Source of the DNA: Paludibacter propionicigenes WB4
GTDB lineage: Bacteria; Bacteroidota; Bacteroidia; Bacteroidales; Paludibacteraceae
Direction: 5' to 3'
Length of the DNA: 64,000 nt
Assembly (NCBI RefSeq): GCF_000183135.1
Contig: NC_014734.1
Span: 1,736,001 to 1,800,000, forward strand
The translations under genes were made by a program, and so were the position numbers. Positions 1 to 9,992 of this stretch are shown in pieces (position 1 is the first letter of the stretch; every line of letters starts with the position of its first letter). The notes under the pieces are model-generated. The model ran no database searches, was not told the origin of the DNA, and saw only the letters and a list, made by a program, of their open reading frames with translations.

Positions 1-1
1 A

Positions 2-109
2 GAAATAGTCGAAGCAGCATGGTTTAGCAGAGACAATTTACCCAGTCATCCCACCAACGCCAGTGTTGGAGGTGAGTTGATTGAAAAATTCATGAACGGA
101 GAAATATAA
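2..109 (+). CDS. nudC: NAD(+) diphosphatase (NudC-like), C-terminal fragment
   Basis: The window opens inside a plus-strand gene that ends with TAA at 107-109. The 35 visible residues begin EIVEAAWFSRDNLP and continue through SVGGELIEKF. This resembles the extreme C-terminus of NudC-type Nudix enzymes, where an acidic residue, a Trp-Phe pair and a DxLP turn are followed by an Ile/Leu-rich helix. NudC hydrolyses NADH/NAD+ to NMN(H) and AMP. The Nudix box and zinc ribbon lie outside the window, so the assignment rests only on this tail. Another Nudix hydrolase is possible. Confidence 0.5.
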   Translation, partial: EIVEAAWFSRDNLPSHPTNASVGGELIEKFMNGEI

Positions 110-189
110 ACTACGACCAATCAACCAACTCATCGAATCAGGACATACTCAGGTATTTATGCCTGAATATTCCCTGGAAATTATCTAGA

Positions 190-387
190 TTATTTAGTCG
201 CACATCCACACGTTGAGGGATTTTTTGATGGAGTTTTGCTGTTTTTCAAAATTTCTTTCTTAACATCACACCCATTACAATCGCCACAGGGCGATGTGTC
301 TTTTTTGCGTATATTTTTCAGCACTGCATACACTGAATAGATTATTGCAAATACTATAATTATCAAAACTATTATATTCTGTGTCAT
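190..387 (-). CDS. FeoB-associated Cys-rich membrane protein
   Basis: A 65-residue protein with one N-terminal membrane segment (about residues 4-22) followed by a short cytoplasmic tail. The tail carries Cys34-x2-Cys37-x2-Cys40 and Cys60-x-Cys62. This is the architecture of the small FeoB-associated Cys-rich proteins found beside ferrous iron transporters. It starts with ATG 72 bases after the stop of the FeoAB gene on the same strand, so co-transcription is likely. The cysteines could bind iron or sense redox state near the FeoB pore; that role is inferred from context and family. Confidence 0.85.
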   Translation of the reverse strand: MTQNIIVLIIIVFAIIYSVYAVLKNIRKKDTSPCGDCNGCDVKKEILKNSKTPSKNPSTCGCATK

Positions 388-459
388 TACATTCGTTTTA
401 TTTGGAGATTATCATTTAATCAAACACTCCAACATGTTAGCCTACAATTAAAGTTCGTT

Positions 460-2943
460 TTATATAAACAAACTTCCTATCTGATATGTTGCAAAAGCCA
501 CCAACCAGGCCATGGCAGTAGTATAAACCATGGTAAATACAGCCCATCCCCAACTGGATTCTTTTTTTATAGCCGCTATAACAGCTACACAAGGGAAATA
601 GATCAACACGAAAAGCATAAAAGCAAAACTTACCAAAGGCGTGAAAACCTTTTGCCCTTTCAGCTCTCCACTGTTATGAGTCTGTGCCCGCAATTCATCT
701 TTCAGAGAATTCGAATTCTCATCAGCTTTTAAGTCTGCTTGATAAAGAATACCCATAGAACTAACCACAATCTCTTTTGCAGCCAATCCAGTAATAATAC
801 TCACACCCATTTTCCAGTCAAATCCCAATGGACTTATTACAGGCTCGATAGCATGTCCTAATTGACCTATATAAGATTTTTCCTGACGTTCAGACTCTTT
901 ACTTACTTCTAATTGTCGGACAGCCTTATCCTTTTGATCAGGCTTCAACCCACTATTCGACTGAACTTGTTGAATCTTCGAATCATAATCTGTTGTATAG
1001 ACTATATGACGTGGAAAATATCCTAAAGCCCAGATTAATATGGAAGCCAACAAAATAACATTCCCCATTTTCTTCAGATATTGCTGACCTTTATGCCACA
1101 TGTGCAGACTTGTGTTTTTCAACGTTGGAATCCTATAGGGCGGCAATTCCATCACAAAAGGCACTTCTTTTTTGGCAAATGCTATCCTCTTCATCACCAA
1201 AGCTGTTAGAATTGCCAACACTATTCCAACCAGATAAATTGTAAAAAGAACAAGCCCCTGATTAGCCGGAAATATAGCCGATATAAGCAATACGTACACC
1301 GGTAACCGGGCGCTACAGGACATAAAAGGGGTGATAATCATCGTCAGAATACGGTCCTTTTTGTTATCCAGCGTACGAGTCGCCATTATGGCCGGCACAT
1401 TACAACCAAAACCCATCACCAGTGGAATGAACGACTTACCATGCAAGCCAATTTTATGCATCAACTTATCCATGATAAACGAAGCTCGAGCCATGTAGCC
1501 GGTATCTTCCATCAATGAAATAAAGAAAAATAATATCAAAATATTAGGAAGAAAAACGATCACTCCTCCTACTCCACCGATTATTCCATCAACCAGCAAA
1601 TCGCGTAAAGCTCCCGGAGACATGGTCGTCTGAAGCCAATCACTCAGCGATTCAACTCCCGTATTGATCCAGTCCATAGGATAACTACCAAGAGTAAACG
1701 TCGCCTGAAACATCAGCCACATAAAAAACAAAAATATAGGGAATCCCAGAAACCTGTGTGTCAGCAAATCATCAAGTTCCCGCTTACTTTCCCTTTTGTC
1801 TTTTTTGACCTCCTTATACGTTTCTTTCAATGCACCATCAATAAACCCATATTTGGCATCGGTTATAATCGTTTCAGAACGTTCACCATATTCTTTCTCA
1901 AGCTGCGCAATAGTTTGTTTTGCTACAGATTTAATTTCCTCATAATTAGCAAATTTCTCAAGCTGAGCTAGCGTACTTTTATCAGTTTCCAATAATTTGA
2001 TCGCAACATACCTTGACGATAATTTATCTGTTATAGACGGATTTTTCCAAATTTCATGTTGAATATCATGGATTGCTTTTTCTATTTGAGCTCCATAATT
2101 TATATGAATATGACGCACACTCGGATCCCGGTCTTCATACACATCGATGAGTTTCTCGAATAATTCGTCTACGCCTTTCCCTTTCGATGCTACAGTCGGT
2201 ATAATCGGAATACCAATCATTTCGCCTAAGCTCACATAATCAAACTTTGCTCCCTTCTTTTCCAACTCATCATACATATTCAAAGCCACTACAACCTTGA
2301 TATTCATATCAATAAGCTGGGTGGTCAGAAACATATTACGTACAAGGTTGGACGAATCAATTACATTGACTACAATGTCAGGCATCTTTTCGGTAATGTG
2401 CATCCTCACGTACAGTTCTTCGGGCGAATACTCTGTTATAGAGTATGTTCCGGGCAAATCGACAATTTTAAAAGTATAGCCATCTTTCTTCATGATGGCT
2501 TCTTTAGCATCTACCGTGACACCACTATAATTTCCAACACGCTCATGAGAGCCCGAAGCATAATTAAACAGAGTTGTTTTTCCGCAATTAGGATTCCCCA
2601 CCAATGCCACATTTATTACTTTCCCTTTCTCAAGCACAGAAACCTTAAGCGATTCTTCATCAATAGTTCCTTCAAATTTCACCTCTGATAAGCCTGCCGC
2701 TTCTTCCAAAGAAACAACTTCAACCAATTCCGCTTCACTTCTCCGAAGTGACACGTTGTATCCCATAATTTCGTACTCCACCGGATCTTGCAAAGGCGCA
2801 TTTTTTATCACCCTCACCTTCTTCCCCTTCACAAATCCCATTTCGGTTATGCGCTTTCTGAACGCTCCATGACCAAGTACTTTTGTGATTATAGCCTCAT
2901 CACCTGTCTTAACATCAGAAAGATATGTGTTGTTAGTTATCAT
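460..2943 (-). CDS. feoB: Ferrous iron transporter, FeoA-FeoB fusion
   Basis: An 827-residue inner-membrane Fe(II) uptake protein. Residues ~1-76 form an SH3-like FeoA domain, separate in E. coli but fused to FeoB in many Bacteroidota. The G domain follows: P-loop GNPNCGKT at 116-123, switch region GVTVD near 141 and DLPG at ~162-165. The C-terminal half (from ~400) holds the Gate motifs and multiple membrane helices, including the conserved MGFGCNVPA segment. GTP hydrolysis is expected to gate Fe(II) import into the cytoplasm. ATG start. It is followed by the Cys-rich accessory protein and preceded by its own short promoter region containing a direct repeat. The length is normal for the fused family, and no defect is visible. 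Confidence 0.97.
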   Translation of the reverse strand: MITNNTYLSDVKTGDEAIITKVLGHGAFRKRITEMGFVKGKKVRVIKNAPLQDPVEYEIMGYNVSLRRSEAELVEVVSLEEAAGLSEVKFEGTIDEESLKVSVLEKGKVINVALVGNPNCGKTTLFNYASGSHERVGNYSGVTVDAKEAIMKKDGYTFKIVDLPGTYSITEYSPEELYVRMHITEKMPDIVVNVIDSSNLVRNMFLTTQLIDMNIKVVVALNMYDELEKKGAKFDYVSLGEMIGIPIIPTVASKGKGVDELFEKLIDVYEDRDPSVRHIHINYGAQIEKAIHDIQHEIWKNPSITDKLSSRYVAIKLLETDKSTLAQLEKFANYEEIKSVAKQTIAQLEKEYGERSETIITDAKYGFIDGALKETYKEVKKDKRESKRELDDLLTHRFLGFPIFLFFMWLMFQATFTLGSYPMDWINTGVESLSDWLQTTMSPGALRDLLVDGIIGGVGGVIVFLPNILILFFFISLMEDTGYMARASFIMDKLMHKIGLHGKSFIPLVMGFGCNVPAIMATRTLDNKKDRILTMIITPFMSCSARLPVYVLLISAIFPANQGLVLFTIYLVGIVLAILTALVMKRIAFAKKEVPFVMELPPYRIPTLKNTSLHMWHKGQQYLKKMGNVILLASILIWALGYFPRHIVYTTDYDSKIQQVQSNSGLKPDQKDKAVRQLEVSKESERQEKSYIGQLGHAIEPVISPLGFDWKMGVSIITGLAAKEIVVSSMGILYQADLKADENSNSLKDELRAQTHNSGELKGQKVFTPLVSFAFMLFVLIYFPCVAVIAAIKKESSWGWAVFTMVYTTAMAWLVAFATYQIGSLFI

Positions 2944-2967
2944 TATATATGCTAATTAATTCATTTT

Positions 2968-3007
2968 TCGGACAAAGAAAATTCTAATTTCATATTTATC
3001 GGACAAA
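2968..3007 (-). promoter_or_regulatory. Direct repeat / probable promoter of feoAB
   Basis: TCGGACAAA occurs twice, at 2968-2976 and 2999-3007, 31 bp apart (three helical turns). Read on the minus strand each copy contributes a TTTG. The upstream copy could serve as the -33 TTTG and the downstream copy as a near-consensus -7 box (TTTCTTTG, one mismatch from TAnnTTTG), 23 nt apart. Alternatively the repeat is an operator for an iron-responsive repressor. It does not look like a canonical Fur box. Confidence 0.4.
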
Positions 3008-3014
3008 CAATAAA

Positions 3015-4139
3015 TTAAATTGTTACTCCAAAACGAATAAACCCTACCAGCGCATTCGCCAACTTTACATCGGTTCCAGCCGGATTTATAATATACTGGA
3101 TATCAGGTTTTATAAAAATATTTTTATTCACCTTAAACTGGTAAGCTAATTCAAGAACGGTTTCATGCTTTACCAAAGCATTATGGAATCCGGCACAAGC
3201 CACAGCAATCCCAAACTGATCATCCGGACGTTTAGCCATCAACCCCCTACAATTAAAACCCAGACTCACATAATAATTATTTCGGTTAATCTTCTCCGGG
3301 CTCAATCCTAGCTGCGAAAAGACAAAAAGTTTATCAGTAATCTGCTGATCTACTACGAAATAGAATCCGCCATTTTTTTGAATGGCTTCAATCGTATCGT
3401 TATGCTGATGATAATAAGCCCCAAATTTGTAGCAACCCGACATTCCTCTTAGCAAACTTTTCTTTAGCTGAAACTCAGTTACAGCCAAAAAACCCTGATT
3501 TTTACTCAGTTTCCAACCCACATTATACGGGTTATTTTCAAAATCGTCCGGTGTTCCATCAAAAATTGCAGCTTCACAAGAAAACGAATTGCTTATATCC
3601 CATTGGACATTAACGCCTAAGGCAGTTAATGGAAAAATTGGAGAAGATATATTATCAGCAATGCTTGAATGAATCCCGAATGAGCTGTTTGTAAACAAAC
3701 ACCCGTTATCGTTAACAGCGAACTTTGCATTTAAATCTTGTAAACCCAATGTTACGCATGCCGTTCCAAAACATTGTTTATACCATAATTCATATAAAAA
3801 AGTAAGATTTCCGGCTTCAATATTAGATACTCCCTGAAAATCACCAATTAAATCAACCGTAGGCTCACCACCGTGTGTATTTCCTATATTTATAAATGCC
3901 TCTCCGCCTTTCCACCATTTACTGGTATAAAAATCGGCTTTTACATTAAGCAAACCCAAATATGCAGTCCCTTTTTTAATTCCACCACGAAAATTTGAAA
4001 CCAGATCTCCGACATAAGATGCAGACAATGAAACCGGAGAATTTGCTTTATCATCCACATCCTGTTGAGCATTGACTTTTGCAGGAAGTAAGACAGATAA
4101 GGTTCCAACAATAAATACTGTTTTGTACACTACTTTCAT
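3015..4139 (-). CDS. Outer-membrane porin, OprB-like
   Basis: A secreted beta-barrel protein of about 374 residues. From the chosen ATG it begins with a signal peptide (MKVVYKTVFIVG..., cleavage near VNAQQ). Features typical of carbohydrate-selective OprB-type porins are the NVKADFYTSKWWKGGEAF segment, alternating hydrophobic strands and a terminal strand ending in FGVTI. The open frame extends upstream to 4235, but that part lacks a signal-like start and contains a TATTTTTG promoter box at 4167-4174, so the start at 4139 is preferred. The gene lies upstream of feoAB but has its own spacing and probably its own transcript. The substrate is unknown. Confidence 0.75.
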   Translation of the reverse strand: MKVVYKTVFIVGTLSVLLPAKVNAQQDVDDKANSPVSLSASYVGDLVSNFRGGIKKGTAYLGLLNVKADFYTSKWWKGGEAFINIGNTHGGEPTVDLIGDFQGVSNIEAGNLTFLYELWYKQCFGTACVTLGLQDLNAKFAVNDNGCLFTNSSFGIHSSIADNISSPIFPLTALGVNVQWDISNSFSCEAAIFDGTPDDFENNPYNVGWKLSKNQGFLAVTEFQLKKSLLRGMSGCYKFGAYYHQHNDTIEAIQKNGGFYFVVDQQITDKLFVFSQLGLSPEKINRNNYYVSLGFNCRGLMAKRPDDQFGIAVACAGFHNALVKHETVLELAYQFKVNKNIFIKPDIQYIINPAGTDVKLANALVGFIRFGVTI

Positions 4140-4166
4140 ACTGAATAGATTGATAATTCTTTTGCA

Positions 4167-4174
4167 CAAAAATA
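4167..4174 (-). promoter_or_regulatory. -7 promoter element for the porin gene
   Basis: TATTTTTG on the minus strand matches the Bacteroidota -7 consensus TAnnTTTG. It lies 27 bp upstream of the ATG at 4139 and inside the longer open frame, so it supports the shorter start. No clear -33 TTTG at 19-20 nt was found. Confidence 0.45.
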
Positions 4175-4299
4175 CTACAGTAATATCAAGCCCTATATCC
4201 CCAATAATGTTGATTATTATTGATGGCATTAGCAACTAGTTGCTATAAAAAAAGTATAAATCATCAAAAAAAACAAATCTTCATTTAAATCTAACAATC

Positions 4300-4905
4300 C
4301 TACACGCTTTTAATCTCATCTATTTCAATGAGTTTATTCATAATAGCATAAACAGTAAGACCCGCAGTACTATGAATCTCCAGTTTTCTGGTAATATTTC
4401 TTCTATGAGAAATCACGGTATGAGTTGACAAAAACAATGTTTGGGCTATTTCTTTATTCGTAAGCCCTTTTACGACACATATAATAATTTCTTTTTCTCT
4501 GGCACTCAGCGTATTTTGTTCATCCAATGCCTGATCAGTATTTGAATCAAAAAGTTTGTCCAGCTTATCCTTTACTTGCTCTACCGAATCATATATGCTT
4601 ATGGTTTCGTCATAATTCTTCAGTAGATTTACATCCATAGCCGAATATACTAAAGCCAGGCACTTAAGCTTAGGATTCGATGTATCTGACTTAATTTTTC
4701 CCACATCAAAATAGCCCCAAAAAGTTGGGTTAATAATCAATATATCAGGTTTATGAATATTCAGAAAATGAATTATAGACTCAACTGAAATAATTTCAAT
4801 AGGCTGTATCCTGTAACCGGGAACCCTTTTGAGTACTACAGAAATACCACTTCGAATAATCACCGAAGGCTCAACGATTGCTATCTTGAGTTGATTATTA
4901 TTCAT
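4300..4905 (-). CDS. LuxR-family regulator with degenerate receiver domain
   Basis: A 201-residue regulator. Residues ~6-115 follow a response-regulator fold (LKIAIVEPSVIIRSG at the start, a hydrophobic beta-3 strand ending INP). The phospho-acceptor Asp is Asn59, and the usual second acidic residue of the first loop is Pro13. A NarL/LuxR helix-turn-helix spans ~133-190 (LSAREKEII, GLTNKEIA, STHTVISH). Phosphorylation control is therefore unlikely; it may respond to a ligand or a partner. Its ATG overlaps the stop of the upstream hemerythrin gene in ATGA, so translation is coupled. It probably regulates nitrosative or oxygen stress together with that protein (inference). Confidence 0.85.
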   Translation of the reverse strand: MNNNQLKIAIVEPSVIIRSGISVVLKRVPGYRIQPIEIISVESIIHFLNIHKPDILIINPTFWGYFDVGKIKSDTSNPKLKCLALVYSAMDVNLLKNYDETISIYDSVEQVKDKLDKLFDSNTDQALDEQNTLSAREKEIIICVVKGLTNKEIAQTLFLSTHTVISHRRNITRKLEIHSTAGLTVYAIMNKLIEIDEIKSV

Positions 4906-5612
4906 TTTGTTTTGCTTTGATGTTCAAGTGCTTCTACAGTCGGAACAAACAAATAATCTTCAACCTGATTGTGCGAAGCTAAATCTATTTCGCACGACAA
5001 AATATCAAACAAAACTTCAGTCAGAAAGTAGTTATTCCCTTTTGCCGGATAATATTTAATCAGAATATTCTTCAACTCTATTAGCTTCGAATCTATTTCA
5101 TTATGTCTTCCCTGAAATACCGAAATACTGTAACGTGAATCGCGCTTACCATTCACTAACTTCAAAGCATAGGGGAAAACTACCTTATTCTCGTATTCCA
5201 TATGCTTGGTCACTTCCATAACATACTCATCGAAAAACTTAAGAAAGATAGATTCGTAAGGAATGTTCTCACCCTGACTCTTAACAGCGTCTATCAGCTT
5301 TTTCCTAATAATAGGCAACTTAAAGTCCAAAAAGTAGGCATGGGCATTTTTCAAATACTGAATAATTGAAACAACCGATATATCATCGGCATTATGATCA
5401 ACCTCAAAATTTGCTTCCGATAAAAAATTCACCACCACCAGAAATGTCTTGCAGTCAATATTGTTTGATTCGCACACCTCTTTAACCGTATGGTTACCAA
5501 ACCCTAACGACAATCCAAAACGACTAATAACCAACAACAATGAGTGATTTTCATTTATCAAATCACTCATCTTATCATTTTCAGAAAACTTCTGTGGTGA
5601 TGACATAGGCAT
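4902..5612 (-). CDS. Hemerythrin-domain protein, RIC/ScdA-like
   Basis: A soluble protein of about 236 residues. An N-terminal segment (~12-60) resembles the ScdA_N domain but lacks its CCGG motif. A four-helix hemerythrin domain follows, with likely di-iron ligands His91, His137 with Glu141, His170, and His204 with Glu208. Relatives of RIC/YtfE repair iron centres after NO or oxygen damage; other hemerythrins sense oxygen or iron. The open frame can start with TTG at 5636, but ATG at 5612 (or 5606) is more likely. Its last codon overlaps the regulator gene by 4 bases. A promoter box lies ~150 bp upstream. Confidence 0.82.
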   Translation of the reverse strand: MPMSSPQKFSENDKMSDLINENHSLLLVISRFGLSLGFGNHTVKEVCESNNIDCKTFLVVVNFLSEANFEVDHNADDISVVSIIQYLKNAHAYFLDFKLPIIRKKLIDAVKSQGENIPYESIFLKFFDEYVMEVTKHMEYENKVVFPYALKLVNGKRDSRYSISVFQGRHNEIDSKLIELKNILIKYYPAKGNNYFLTEVLFDILSCEIDLASHNQVEDYLFVPTVEALEHQSKTK

Positions 5613-5763
5613 TGTTTTATAATTCTCTGAATACAAGAACAGAGATGTTTCATTCGTTTATTACAGACAAACAATCAATTCATCAATACGACATAAAAAC
5701 ATCTGCTGCTCGTTTATGGTAGAGAGAATAATTACTAAATTTAACAATATCTCTACTTAATTG

Positions 5764-5771
5764 CAAAGATA
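5764..5771 (-). promoter_or_regulatory. -7 promoter element for the hemerythrin-luxR operon
   Basis: TATCTTTG on the minus strand is an exact Bacteroidota -7 box. It would give a 5' leader of roughly 140 bases before the ATG at 5612. The 319-base gap 5637-5955 otherwise holds only this box and the terminator of the next gene. Confidence 0.5.
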
Positions 5772-5902
5772 CTTATTTATAATGATTCTAAAGACTGATT
5801 GTTCAAAAACATTGTAAATTTCAGTTCTATTTAACCCTGACAACAAGGATCCAAGGCACATCTACTTCAAAACAGAAAGAACAACTTAAGCTCTGGTGAA
5901 AC

Positions 5903-5932
5903 AAAAAATGCCCCGCAAAAGAGCGAGGCATT
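5903..5932 (-). terminator. Intrinsic terminator of the DUF4403 gene
   Basis: On the minus strand, AATGCCTCGC, a loop TCTTTT and GCGGGGCATT form a 10-bp stem (one G-U pair) followed directly by a run of T. It lies 23 bases beyond the DUF4403 stop codon. Confidence 0.85.
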
Positions 5933-5955
5933 ATTCTATTCATTTCCAATTTCTT

Positions 5956-7347
5956 TTAAAACTTCAGTTCCTGAATTTTGAGCGCCACATTCCCTTTTAC
6001 ATTGGCCTGAATACGCACAGCTCCTGGTACCAGACTTAAGCTTGTCACAGATAAATTGTTCAATTTTCCCTGAAGCGAAACACCATCCATCACGGTATAA
6101 TTTCCAATCATTTTATTTACCTGAGTTTTCATTGATTCCAAATCAGTTTTTACCGGATAAGTCAGATAGGGAGTCAACTGCTTCAAAATCATACCGTGCA
6201 ACAACCAGCTTGCTGACTTCACCAATACATTCGACGTTTTCACACTAAATTCAGGATTTGTTATTTCCATTGCTATCTTTTCTGCATTATAAACCATGTT
6301 GCCGGTGAAGTAGATTCTACCCTTGAATGAACCTATCACATCAGCCACAAATACTGCTTTACCTTCACTTCCAAAGATAGACAAATCTGTGATTGTAATT
6401 TTCTTATTTCCCTCCGAAAAAGTTTTATTAAGTAATTGCTTTTTAGCCAGATCGGAAATTTTATCAAAAGTAACATCTCCACCAATATTCAGATTAAATT
6501 GCTGCGCAGGTCTGTTTACATATTTAAAAGCAGGCAGGGGCGTAACCGGATTAGCAGCAGGCTGAGCTCCCAGAAATGACTCTATCTGAGCATAAAGTGC
6601 CACCGCAAGATTTAATTTATTACCCGTACTGGTAAAAGGGGATACGTAAACATCTTTAGGAGTTATCCTTATCCAAAGATTGTTTTCAGGGTTAACTTCC
6701 CGCGGTTTTTGGACTTCTGCCCAGGCCTGGCTTACATATTTCTTCAAATCAATAGACTCGGATAATGATTTATCTATCTGAGCTGTTATCAATTTATCAC
6801 ACTGACTGAGCGCCAGATTGGCTATTGGTGTAACCGGAACATTCACACCCACCACGTTGAGCCTTGGAGTTTGAAGCCACTCATATCCCGCACCAATTGT
6901 TTTTGACACCAGCTTCCAGTTTTTATCAAAACTTATTGTGGTCTTATAAGTCAGAGCTATAGCACCGTTAGCCTCATAATTATCCCCTACAGCGTAACCA
7001 AACTTCTCAACCTTCCAGGCAAAACGAGACCACACCTTCAACGGAACCCTGTATTCAATCACATTGTTATTAATAGTGAAAGTAAAGTTTTGAGCTTTTT
7101 CAACCCTGATTTTCAAATCCTTGTTGGATATATTAGAACCCTCGTAAATTACCCCCGTCATCTTTTTATTTATTGATGACTCCAGTTTTTTTACATCAAG
7201 TTCAACCTGCAAAGGCAATTCCGACAATGCCGGCGCTAGATTCGATGGCAGATACGACTCATTAGGCTTTTCTATCTGCATTGTTTTACATGCTGTTGCC
7301 AATAAACCAACTATGGCTATCGACATAAAAATCATTTGTTTCTTCAC
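5956..7347 (-). CDS. DUF4403 family lipoprotein
   Basis: About 463 residues from a GTG start. GTG is preferred because it yields MKKQ before the hydrophobic run IFMSIAIVGLLATAC, a proper lipoprotein signal with Cys20 in the lipobox; ATG at 7335 would lose the lysines, and the longest frame begins with TTG. The body matches DUF4403: a repeated beta-rich unit with VPLKVWSRFAWKVEKFG near the N-terminal third and WLQTPRLNVVGVNVPV later. Such proteins may be envelope lipid-binding or barrel-like proteins, but the function is unknown. It is monocistronic, with a terminator on its 3' side. Confidence 0.8.
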   Translation of the reverse strand: MKKQMIFMSIAIVGLLATACKTMQIEKPNESYLPSNLAPALSELPLQVELDVKKLESSINKKMTGVIYEGSNISNKDLKIRVEKAQNFTFTINNNVIEYRVPLKVWSRFAWKVEKFGYAVGDNYEANGAIALTYKTTISFDKNWKLVSKTIGAGYEWLQTPRLNVVGVNVPVTPIANLALSQCDKLITAQIDKSLSESIDLKKYVSQAWAEVQKPREVNPENNLWIRITPKDVYVSPFTSTGNKLNLAVALYAQIESFLGAQPAANPVTPLPAFKYVNRPAQQFNLNIGGDVTFDKISDLAKKQLLNKTFSEGNKKITITDLSIFGSEGKAVFVADVIGSFKGRIYFTGNMVYNAEKIAMEITNPEFSVKTSNVLVKSASWLLHGMILKQLTPYLTYPVKTDLESMKTQVNKMIGNYTVMDGVSLQGKLNNLSVTSLSLVPGAVRIQANVKGNVALKIQELKF

Positions 7348-7502
7348 TTCTGTAATTTTTAAATTTTCACACAATGATAATGAGTGGCAAAATTAACCAT
7401 TTCTATCGACATAACAACAATTTTACGCATCAGAAATTTGAATAAATTTCTTCTTCCAGTTCAATAACAACATTTCACATATCAATCTAACACCTTTATA
7501 TG

Positions 7503-7540
7503 ACAAAACAGTTGCAAGAATAACCCTGCAACTGTTTTGT
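7503..7540 (-). terminator. Intrinsic terminator of lon
   Basis: A perfect 14-bp inverted repeat, ACAAAACAGTTGCA (7503-7516) with TGCAACTGTTTTGT (7527-7540), loop of 10. It starts 38 bases past the lon stop codon. The T-run lies within the stem rather than after it, so termination could be partly bidirectional. Confidence 0.7.
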
Positions 7541-7577
7541 AAATAAATATTATCAACCTGTATCTGCCTGATTTCTA

Positions 7578-9992
7578 TTATTTCAGCAAAGCAAAATCTA
7601 TTACTTCCATAATATCATTCACATAATGGAACTTCAACCCCTTCAAATAAACCGGCTTGATTTCGTCAATATCTTTCTGATTATCTGCACATAGTATAAT
7701 GTCTGTTATCCCTGCACGCTTCGCAGCCAGTATTTTTTCTTTGATGCCACCTACCGGAAGAACCTTACCACGCAGTGTTATTTCACCCGTCATAGCCAGA
7801 TTTTTACGCACTTTTCTTTTTGTGAAAGCAGATGTAAGAGATGTTATCATTGTCACCCCTGCCGAAGGTCCATCTTTTGGGATAGCGCCCTCCGGTACAT
7901 GTACATGAACGTTCCAATCATCGAACATCTGGTTATCAATCCCGAGCTTTTCCGCATGAGCTTTAATATATTCCAAAGCCAGCATGGCTGACTCCTTCAT
8001 TACATCTCCCAAATTACCTGTCAGCGTAAGCTTTGGAGACTTACTTTTACTCAGACTTGACTCAACATACAAAATTTCGCCGCCTACCTGAGTCCAGGCT
8101 AAACCTGTAACCACTCCGGGGTATTCATTACCCTGATATTTATCTCGACTATAGCGAGCAGCACCTAGGTATGTTTTTAAATCTTCAATCGATAATTCAG
8201 GATTATACTTCTCGTTAGTTGCAACCCTCTTAGCCACTTTACGCATAAGCGAAGCAACTTGCCTGTTTAGCTCACGCACACCCGATTCTCTTGTATAAGA
8301 CTCAATCAGTTGATTAATGACAGGCTTGGTCAGGATAAAATCCGTTTCTTTCAATCCATGATTTTCCAATTCCTTCGTCATCAAGTGCCGACAAACTATT
8401 TCTACTTTTTCTTCCTGAGTATAACCACTCACTTCAATTAACTCCATACGGTCTAATAACGGACGAGGAATTGTACTCAAATTATTAGCAGTAGCAATAA
8501 ACAACACTTTGGACAAATCAAAATCAACATCCAGATAATTATCATGGAAAGCCGTGTTTTGTTCCGGATCAAGGACTTCAAGCAACGCTGAAGATGGATC
8601 GCCTTTATAATCGGCGGTTACTTTATCTATTTCATCCAACACGAATACAGGATTTGCAGACTCAGCCTTCTGTACACTTTGCATTATTCGACCGGGTAAA
8701 GCCCCGATATAAGTTCTGCGATGTCCCCGTATTTCCGCCTCATCATGCAATCCGCCTAAGGAAACGCGGACGTATTTTCTATTCAACGCCGATGCCACCG
8801 ATTTTCCTAATGAAGTTTTACCAACTCCCGGAGGGCCATACAGACATATTATTGGCGACTTCATATCTCCCTTAAGTTTCAGTACCGCCAAATGTTCAAT
8901 AATACGATCTTTTACCGTATCCATACCAAAGTGATCCTTATCAAGAACCTTCTTGGCATTTTTCAAATTAAAATTGTCTTTGGTGTACTCATTCCATGGC
9001 AACTCCAGCATTGTCTCTATATAATTCAGCTGCGTTGAATAATCCGGTGAATGCTGACTCATGCGTTCAAGCTTTTTCAGCTCTTTATCAAACACTTTGG
9101 CAGTTGCGTCACCCCATTTTTTATCAAGTGCTCTCGTCTTAAAATCTGCAACTTCTTGCTCTACCGAACTTCCACCCAACTCATTTTGAATGGTTTTCAT
9201 TTGTTGTTGCAAGAAATACTCGCGTTGTTGCTGGTCAATTCCTTCTTTTGCTTTATTCTGGATTGACATTTTAATTTCCAGCAACTGCGATTCTTTGTTG
9301 AGTAATTCAAGTAACTGATAACCGCGCTCCATGATCTCGTCAATCTCAAGCAGTCGCTGCTTTTCCTTGACATTAAGTCCGAAGTTCACGCAAACGTAAT
9401 TAATCAAAAAAACCGGGTTCTCAATATTTCTGATAGCAAAAGCCATTTCGGGTGAAATAGCCCCGGAATCATTGATTATATTTATTGCCAAATCTTTAAT
9501 GGATGAAACTAAAGCCACGAAAGATCCATCGCCCGACTCGGGAGCAATATCATCCATCAAATGAACTTTGGCTTTCATGTAGGGTTTAACGCCCTCCAAA
9601 TCACCTAATCTAAAACGCATTTTCCCTTCCAGAATAACGGTTGTAGAGTTATCCGGCATCTCCAGTATACGCACTACACTGGCCACTGTTCCCAATGGAA
9701 ATAACTGATCAATTGTCGGATCGTCTAACTTCTTATCTATTTGAGAACAAACTCCAATAAGTAAATCATTTTCGTGCGCTGCTCTTACCAGTTTCAACGA
9801 CTTTGAACGCGCCACCGACACAGGTAATAAGACCCCCGGATAAAGCACCATGTTGCGCAACGGAAGAATAGGAAGTACATCACCGGAATTGATGTTCAAA
9901 TCATAGGTGCGCTCATCCAACGAAATAATAGGGAACATATCTGCTGAACCCAACATATCATCAGTGAACAGTTTATCAAATTGATTACTCAT
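7578..9992 (-). CDS. lon: ATP-dependent Lon protease
   Basis: An 804-residue LonA protease that degrades misfolded and regulatory proteins in the cytoplasm as a hexamer. Domains in order: substrate-binding LAN domain (~30-240), coiled-coil region with IQNELGG, AAA+ domain with Walker [12 protein letters not shown], Walker [11 protein letters not shown], then the serine-lysine peptidase. The catalytic pair is about Ser710 (in KDGPSAG) and Lys753 (in GGIKEK). The longest frame begins with TTG at 10016; the ATG at 9992 (MSNQFDKLF) is the better start. It stands alone between a terminator and a divergent intergenic region. Confidence 0.97.
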   Translation of the reverse strand: MSNQFDKLFTDDMLGSADMFPIISLDERTYDLNINSGDVLPILPLRNMVLYPGVLLPVSVARSKSLKLVRAAHENDLLIGVCSQIDKKLDDPTIDQLFPLGTVASVVRILEMPDNSTTVILEGKMRFRLGDLEGVKPYMKAKVHLMDDIAPESGDGSFVALVSSIKDLAINIINDSGAISPEMAFAIRNIENPVFLINYVCVNFGLNVKEKQRLLEIDEIMERGYQLLELLNKESQLLEIKMSIQNKAKEGIDQQQREYFLQQQMKTIQNELGGSSVEQEVADFKTRALDKKWGDATAKVFDKELKKLERMSQHSPDYSTQLNYIETMLELPWNEYTKDNFNLKNAKKVLDKDHFGMDTVKDRIIEHLAVLKLKGDMKSPIICLYGPPGVGKTSLGKSVASALNRKYVRVSLGGLHDEAEIRGHRRTYIGALPGRIMQSVQKAESANPVFVLDEIDKVTADYKGDPSSALLEVLDPEQNTAFHDNYLDVDFDLSKVLFIATANNLSTIPRPLLDRMELIEVSGYTQEEKVEIVCRHLMTKELENHGLKETDFILTKPVINQLIESYTRESGVRELNRQVASLMRKVAKRVATNEKYNPELSIEDLKTYLGAARYSRDKYQGNEYPGVVTGLAWTQVGGEILYVESSLSKSKSPKLTLTGNLGDVMKESAMLALEYIKAHAEKLGIDNQMFDDWNVHVHVPEGAIPKDGPSAGVTMITSLTSAFTKRKVRKNLAMTGEITLRGKVLPVGGIKEKILAAKRAGITDIILCADNQKDIDEIKPVYLKGLKFHYVNDIMEVIDFALLK

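Noticed and set aside
145-170. Hairpin TCAGG/CCTGA between nudC and the FeoB-associated gene
   Set aside because: Only five base pairs are sure and no T-run follows; it is too weak to call a terminator.
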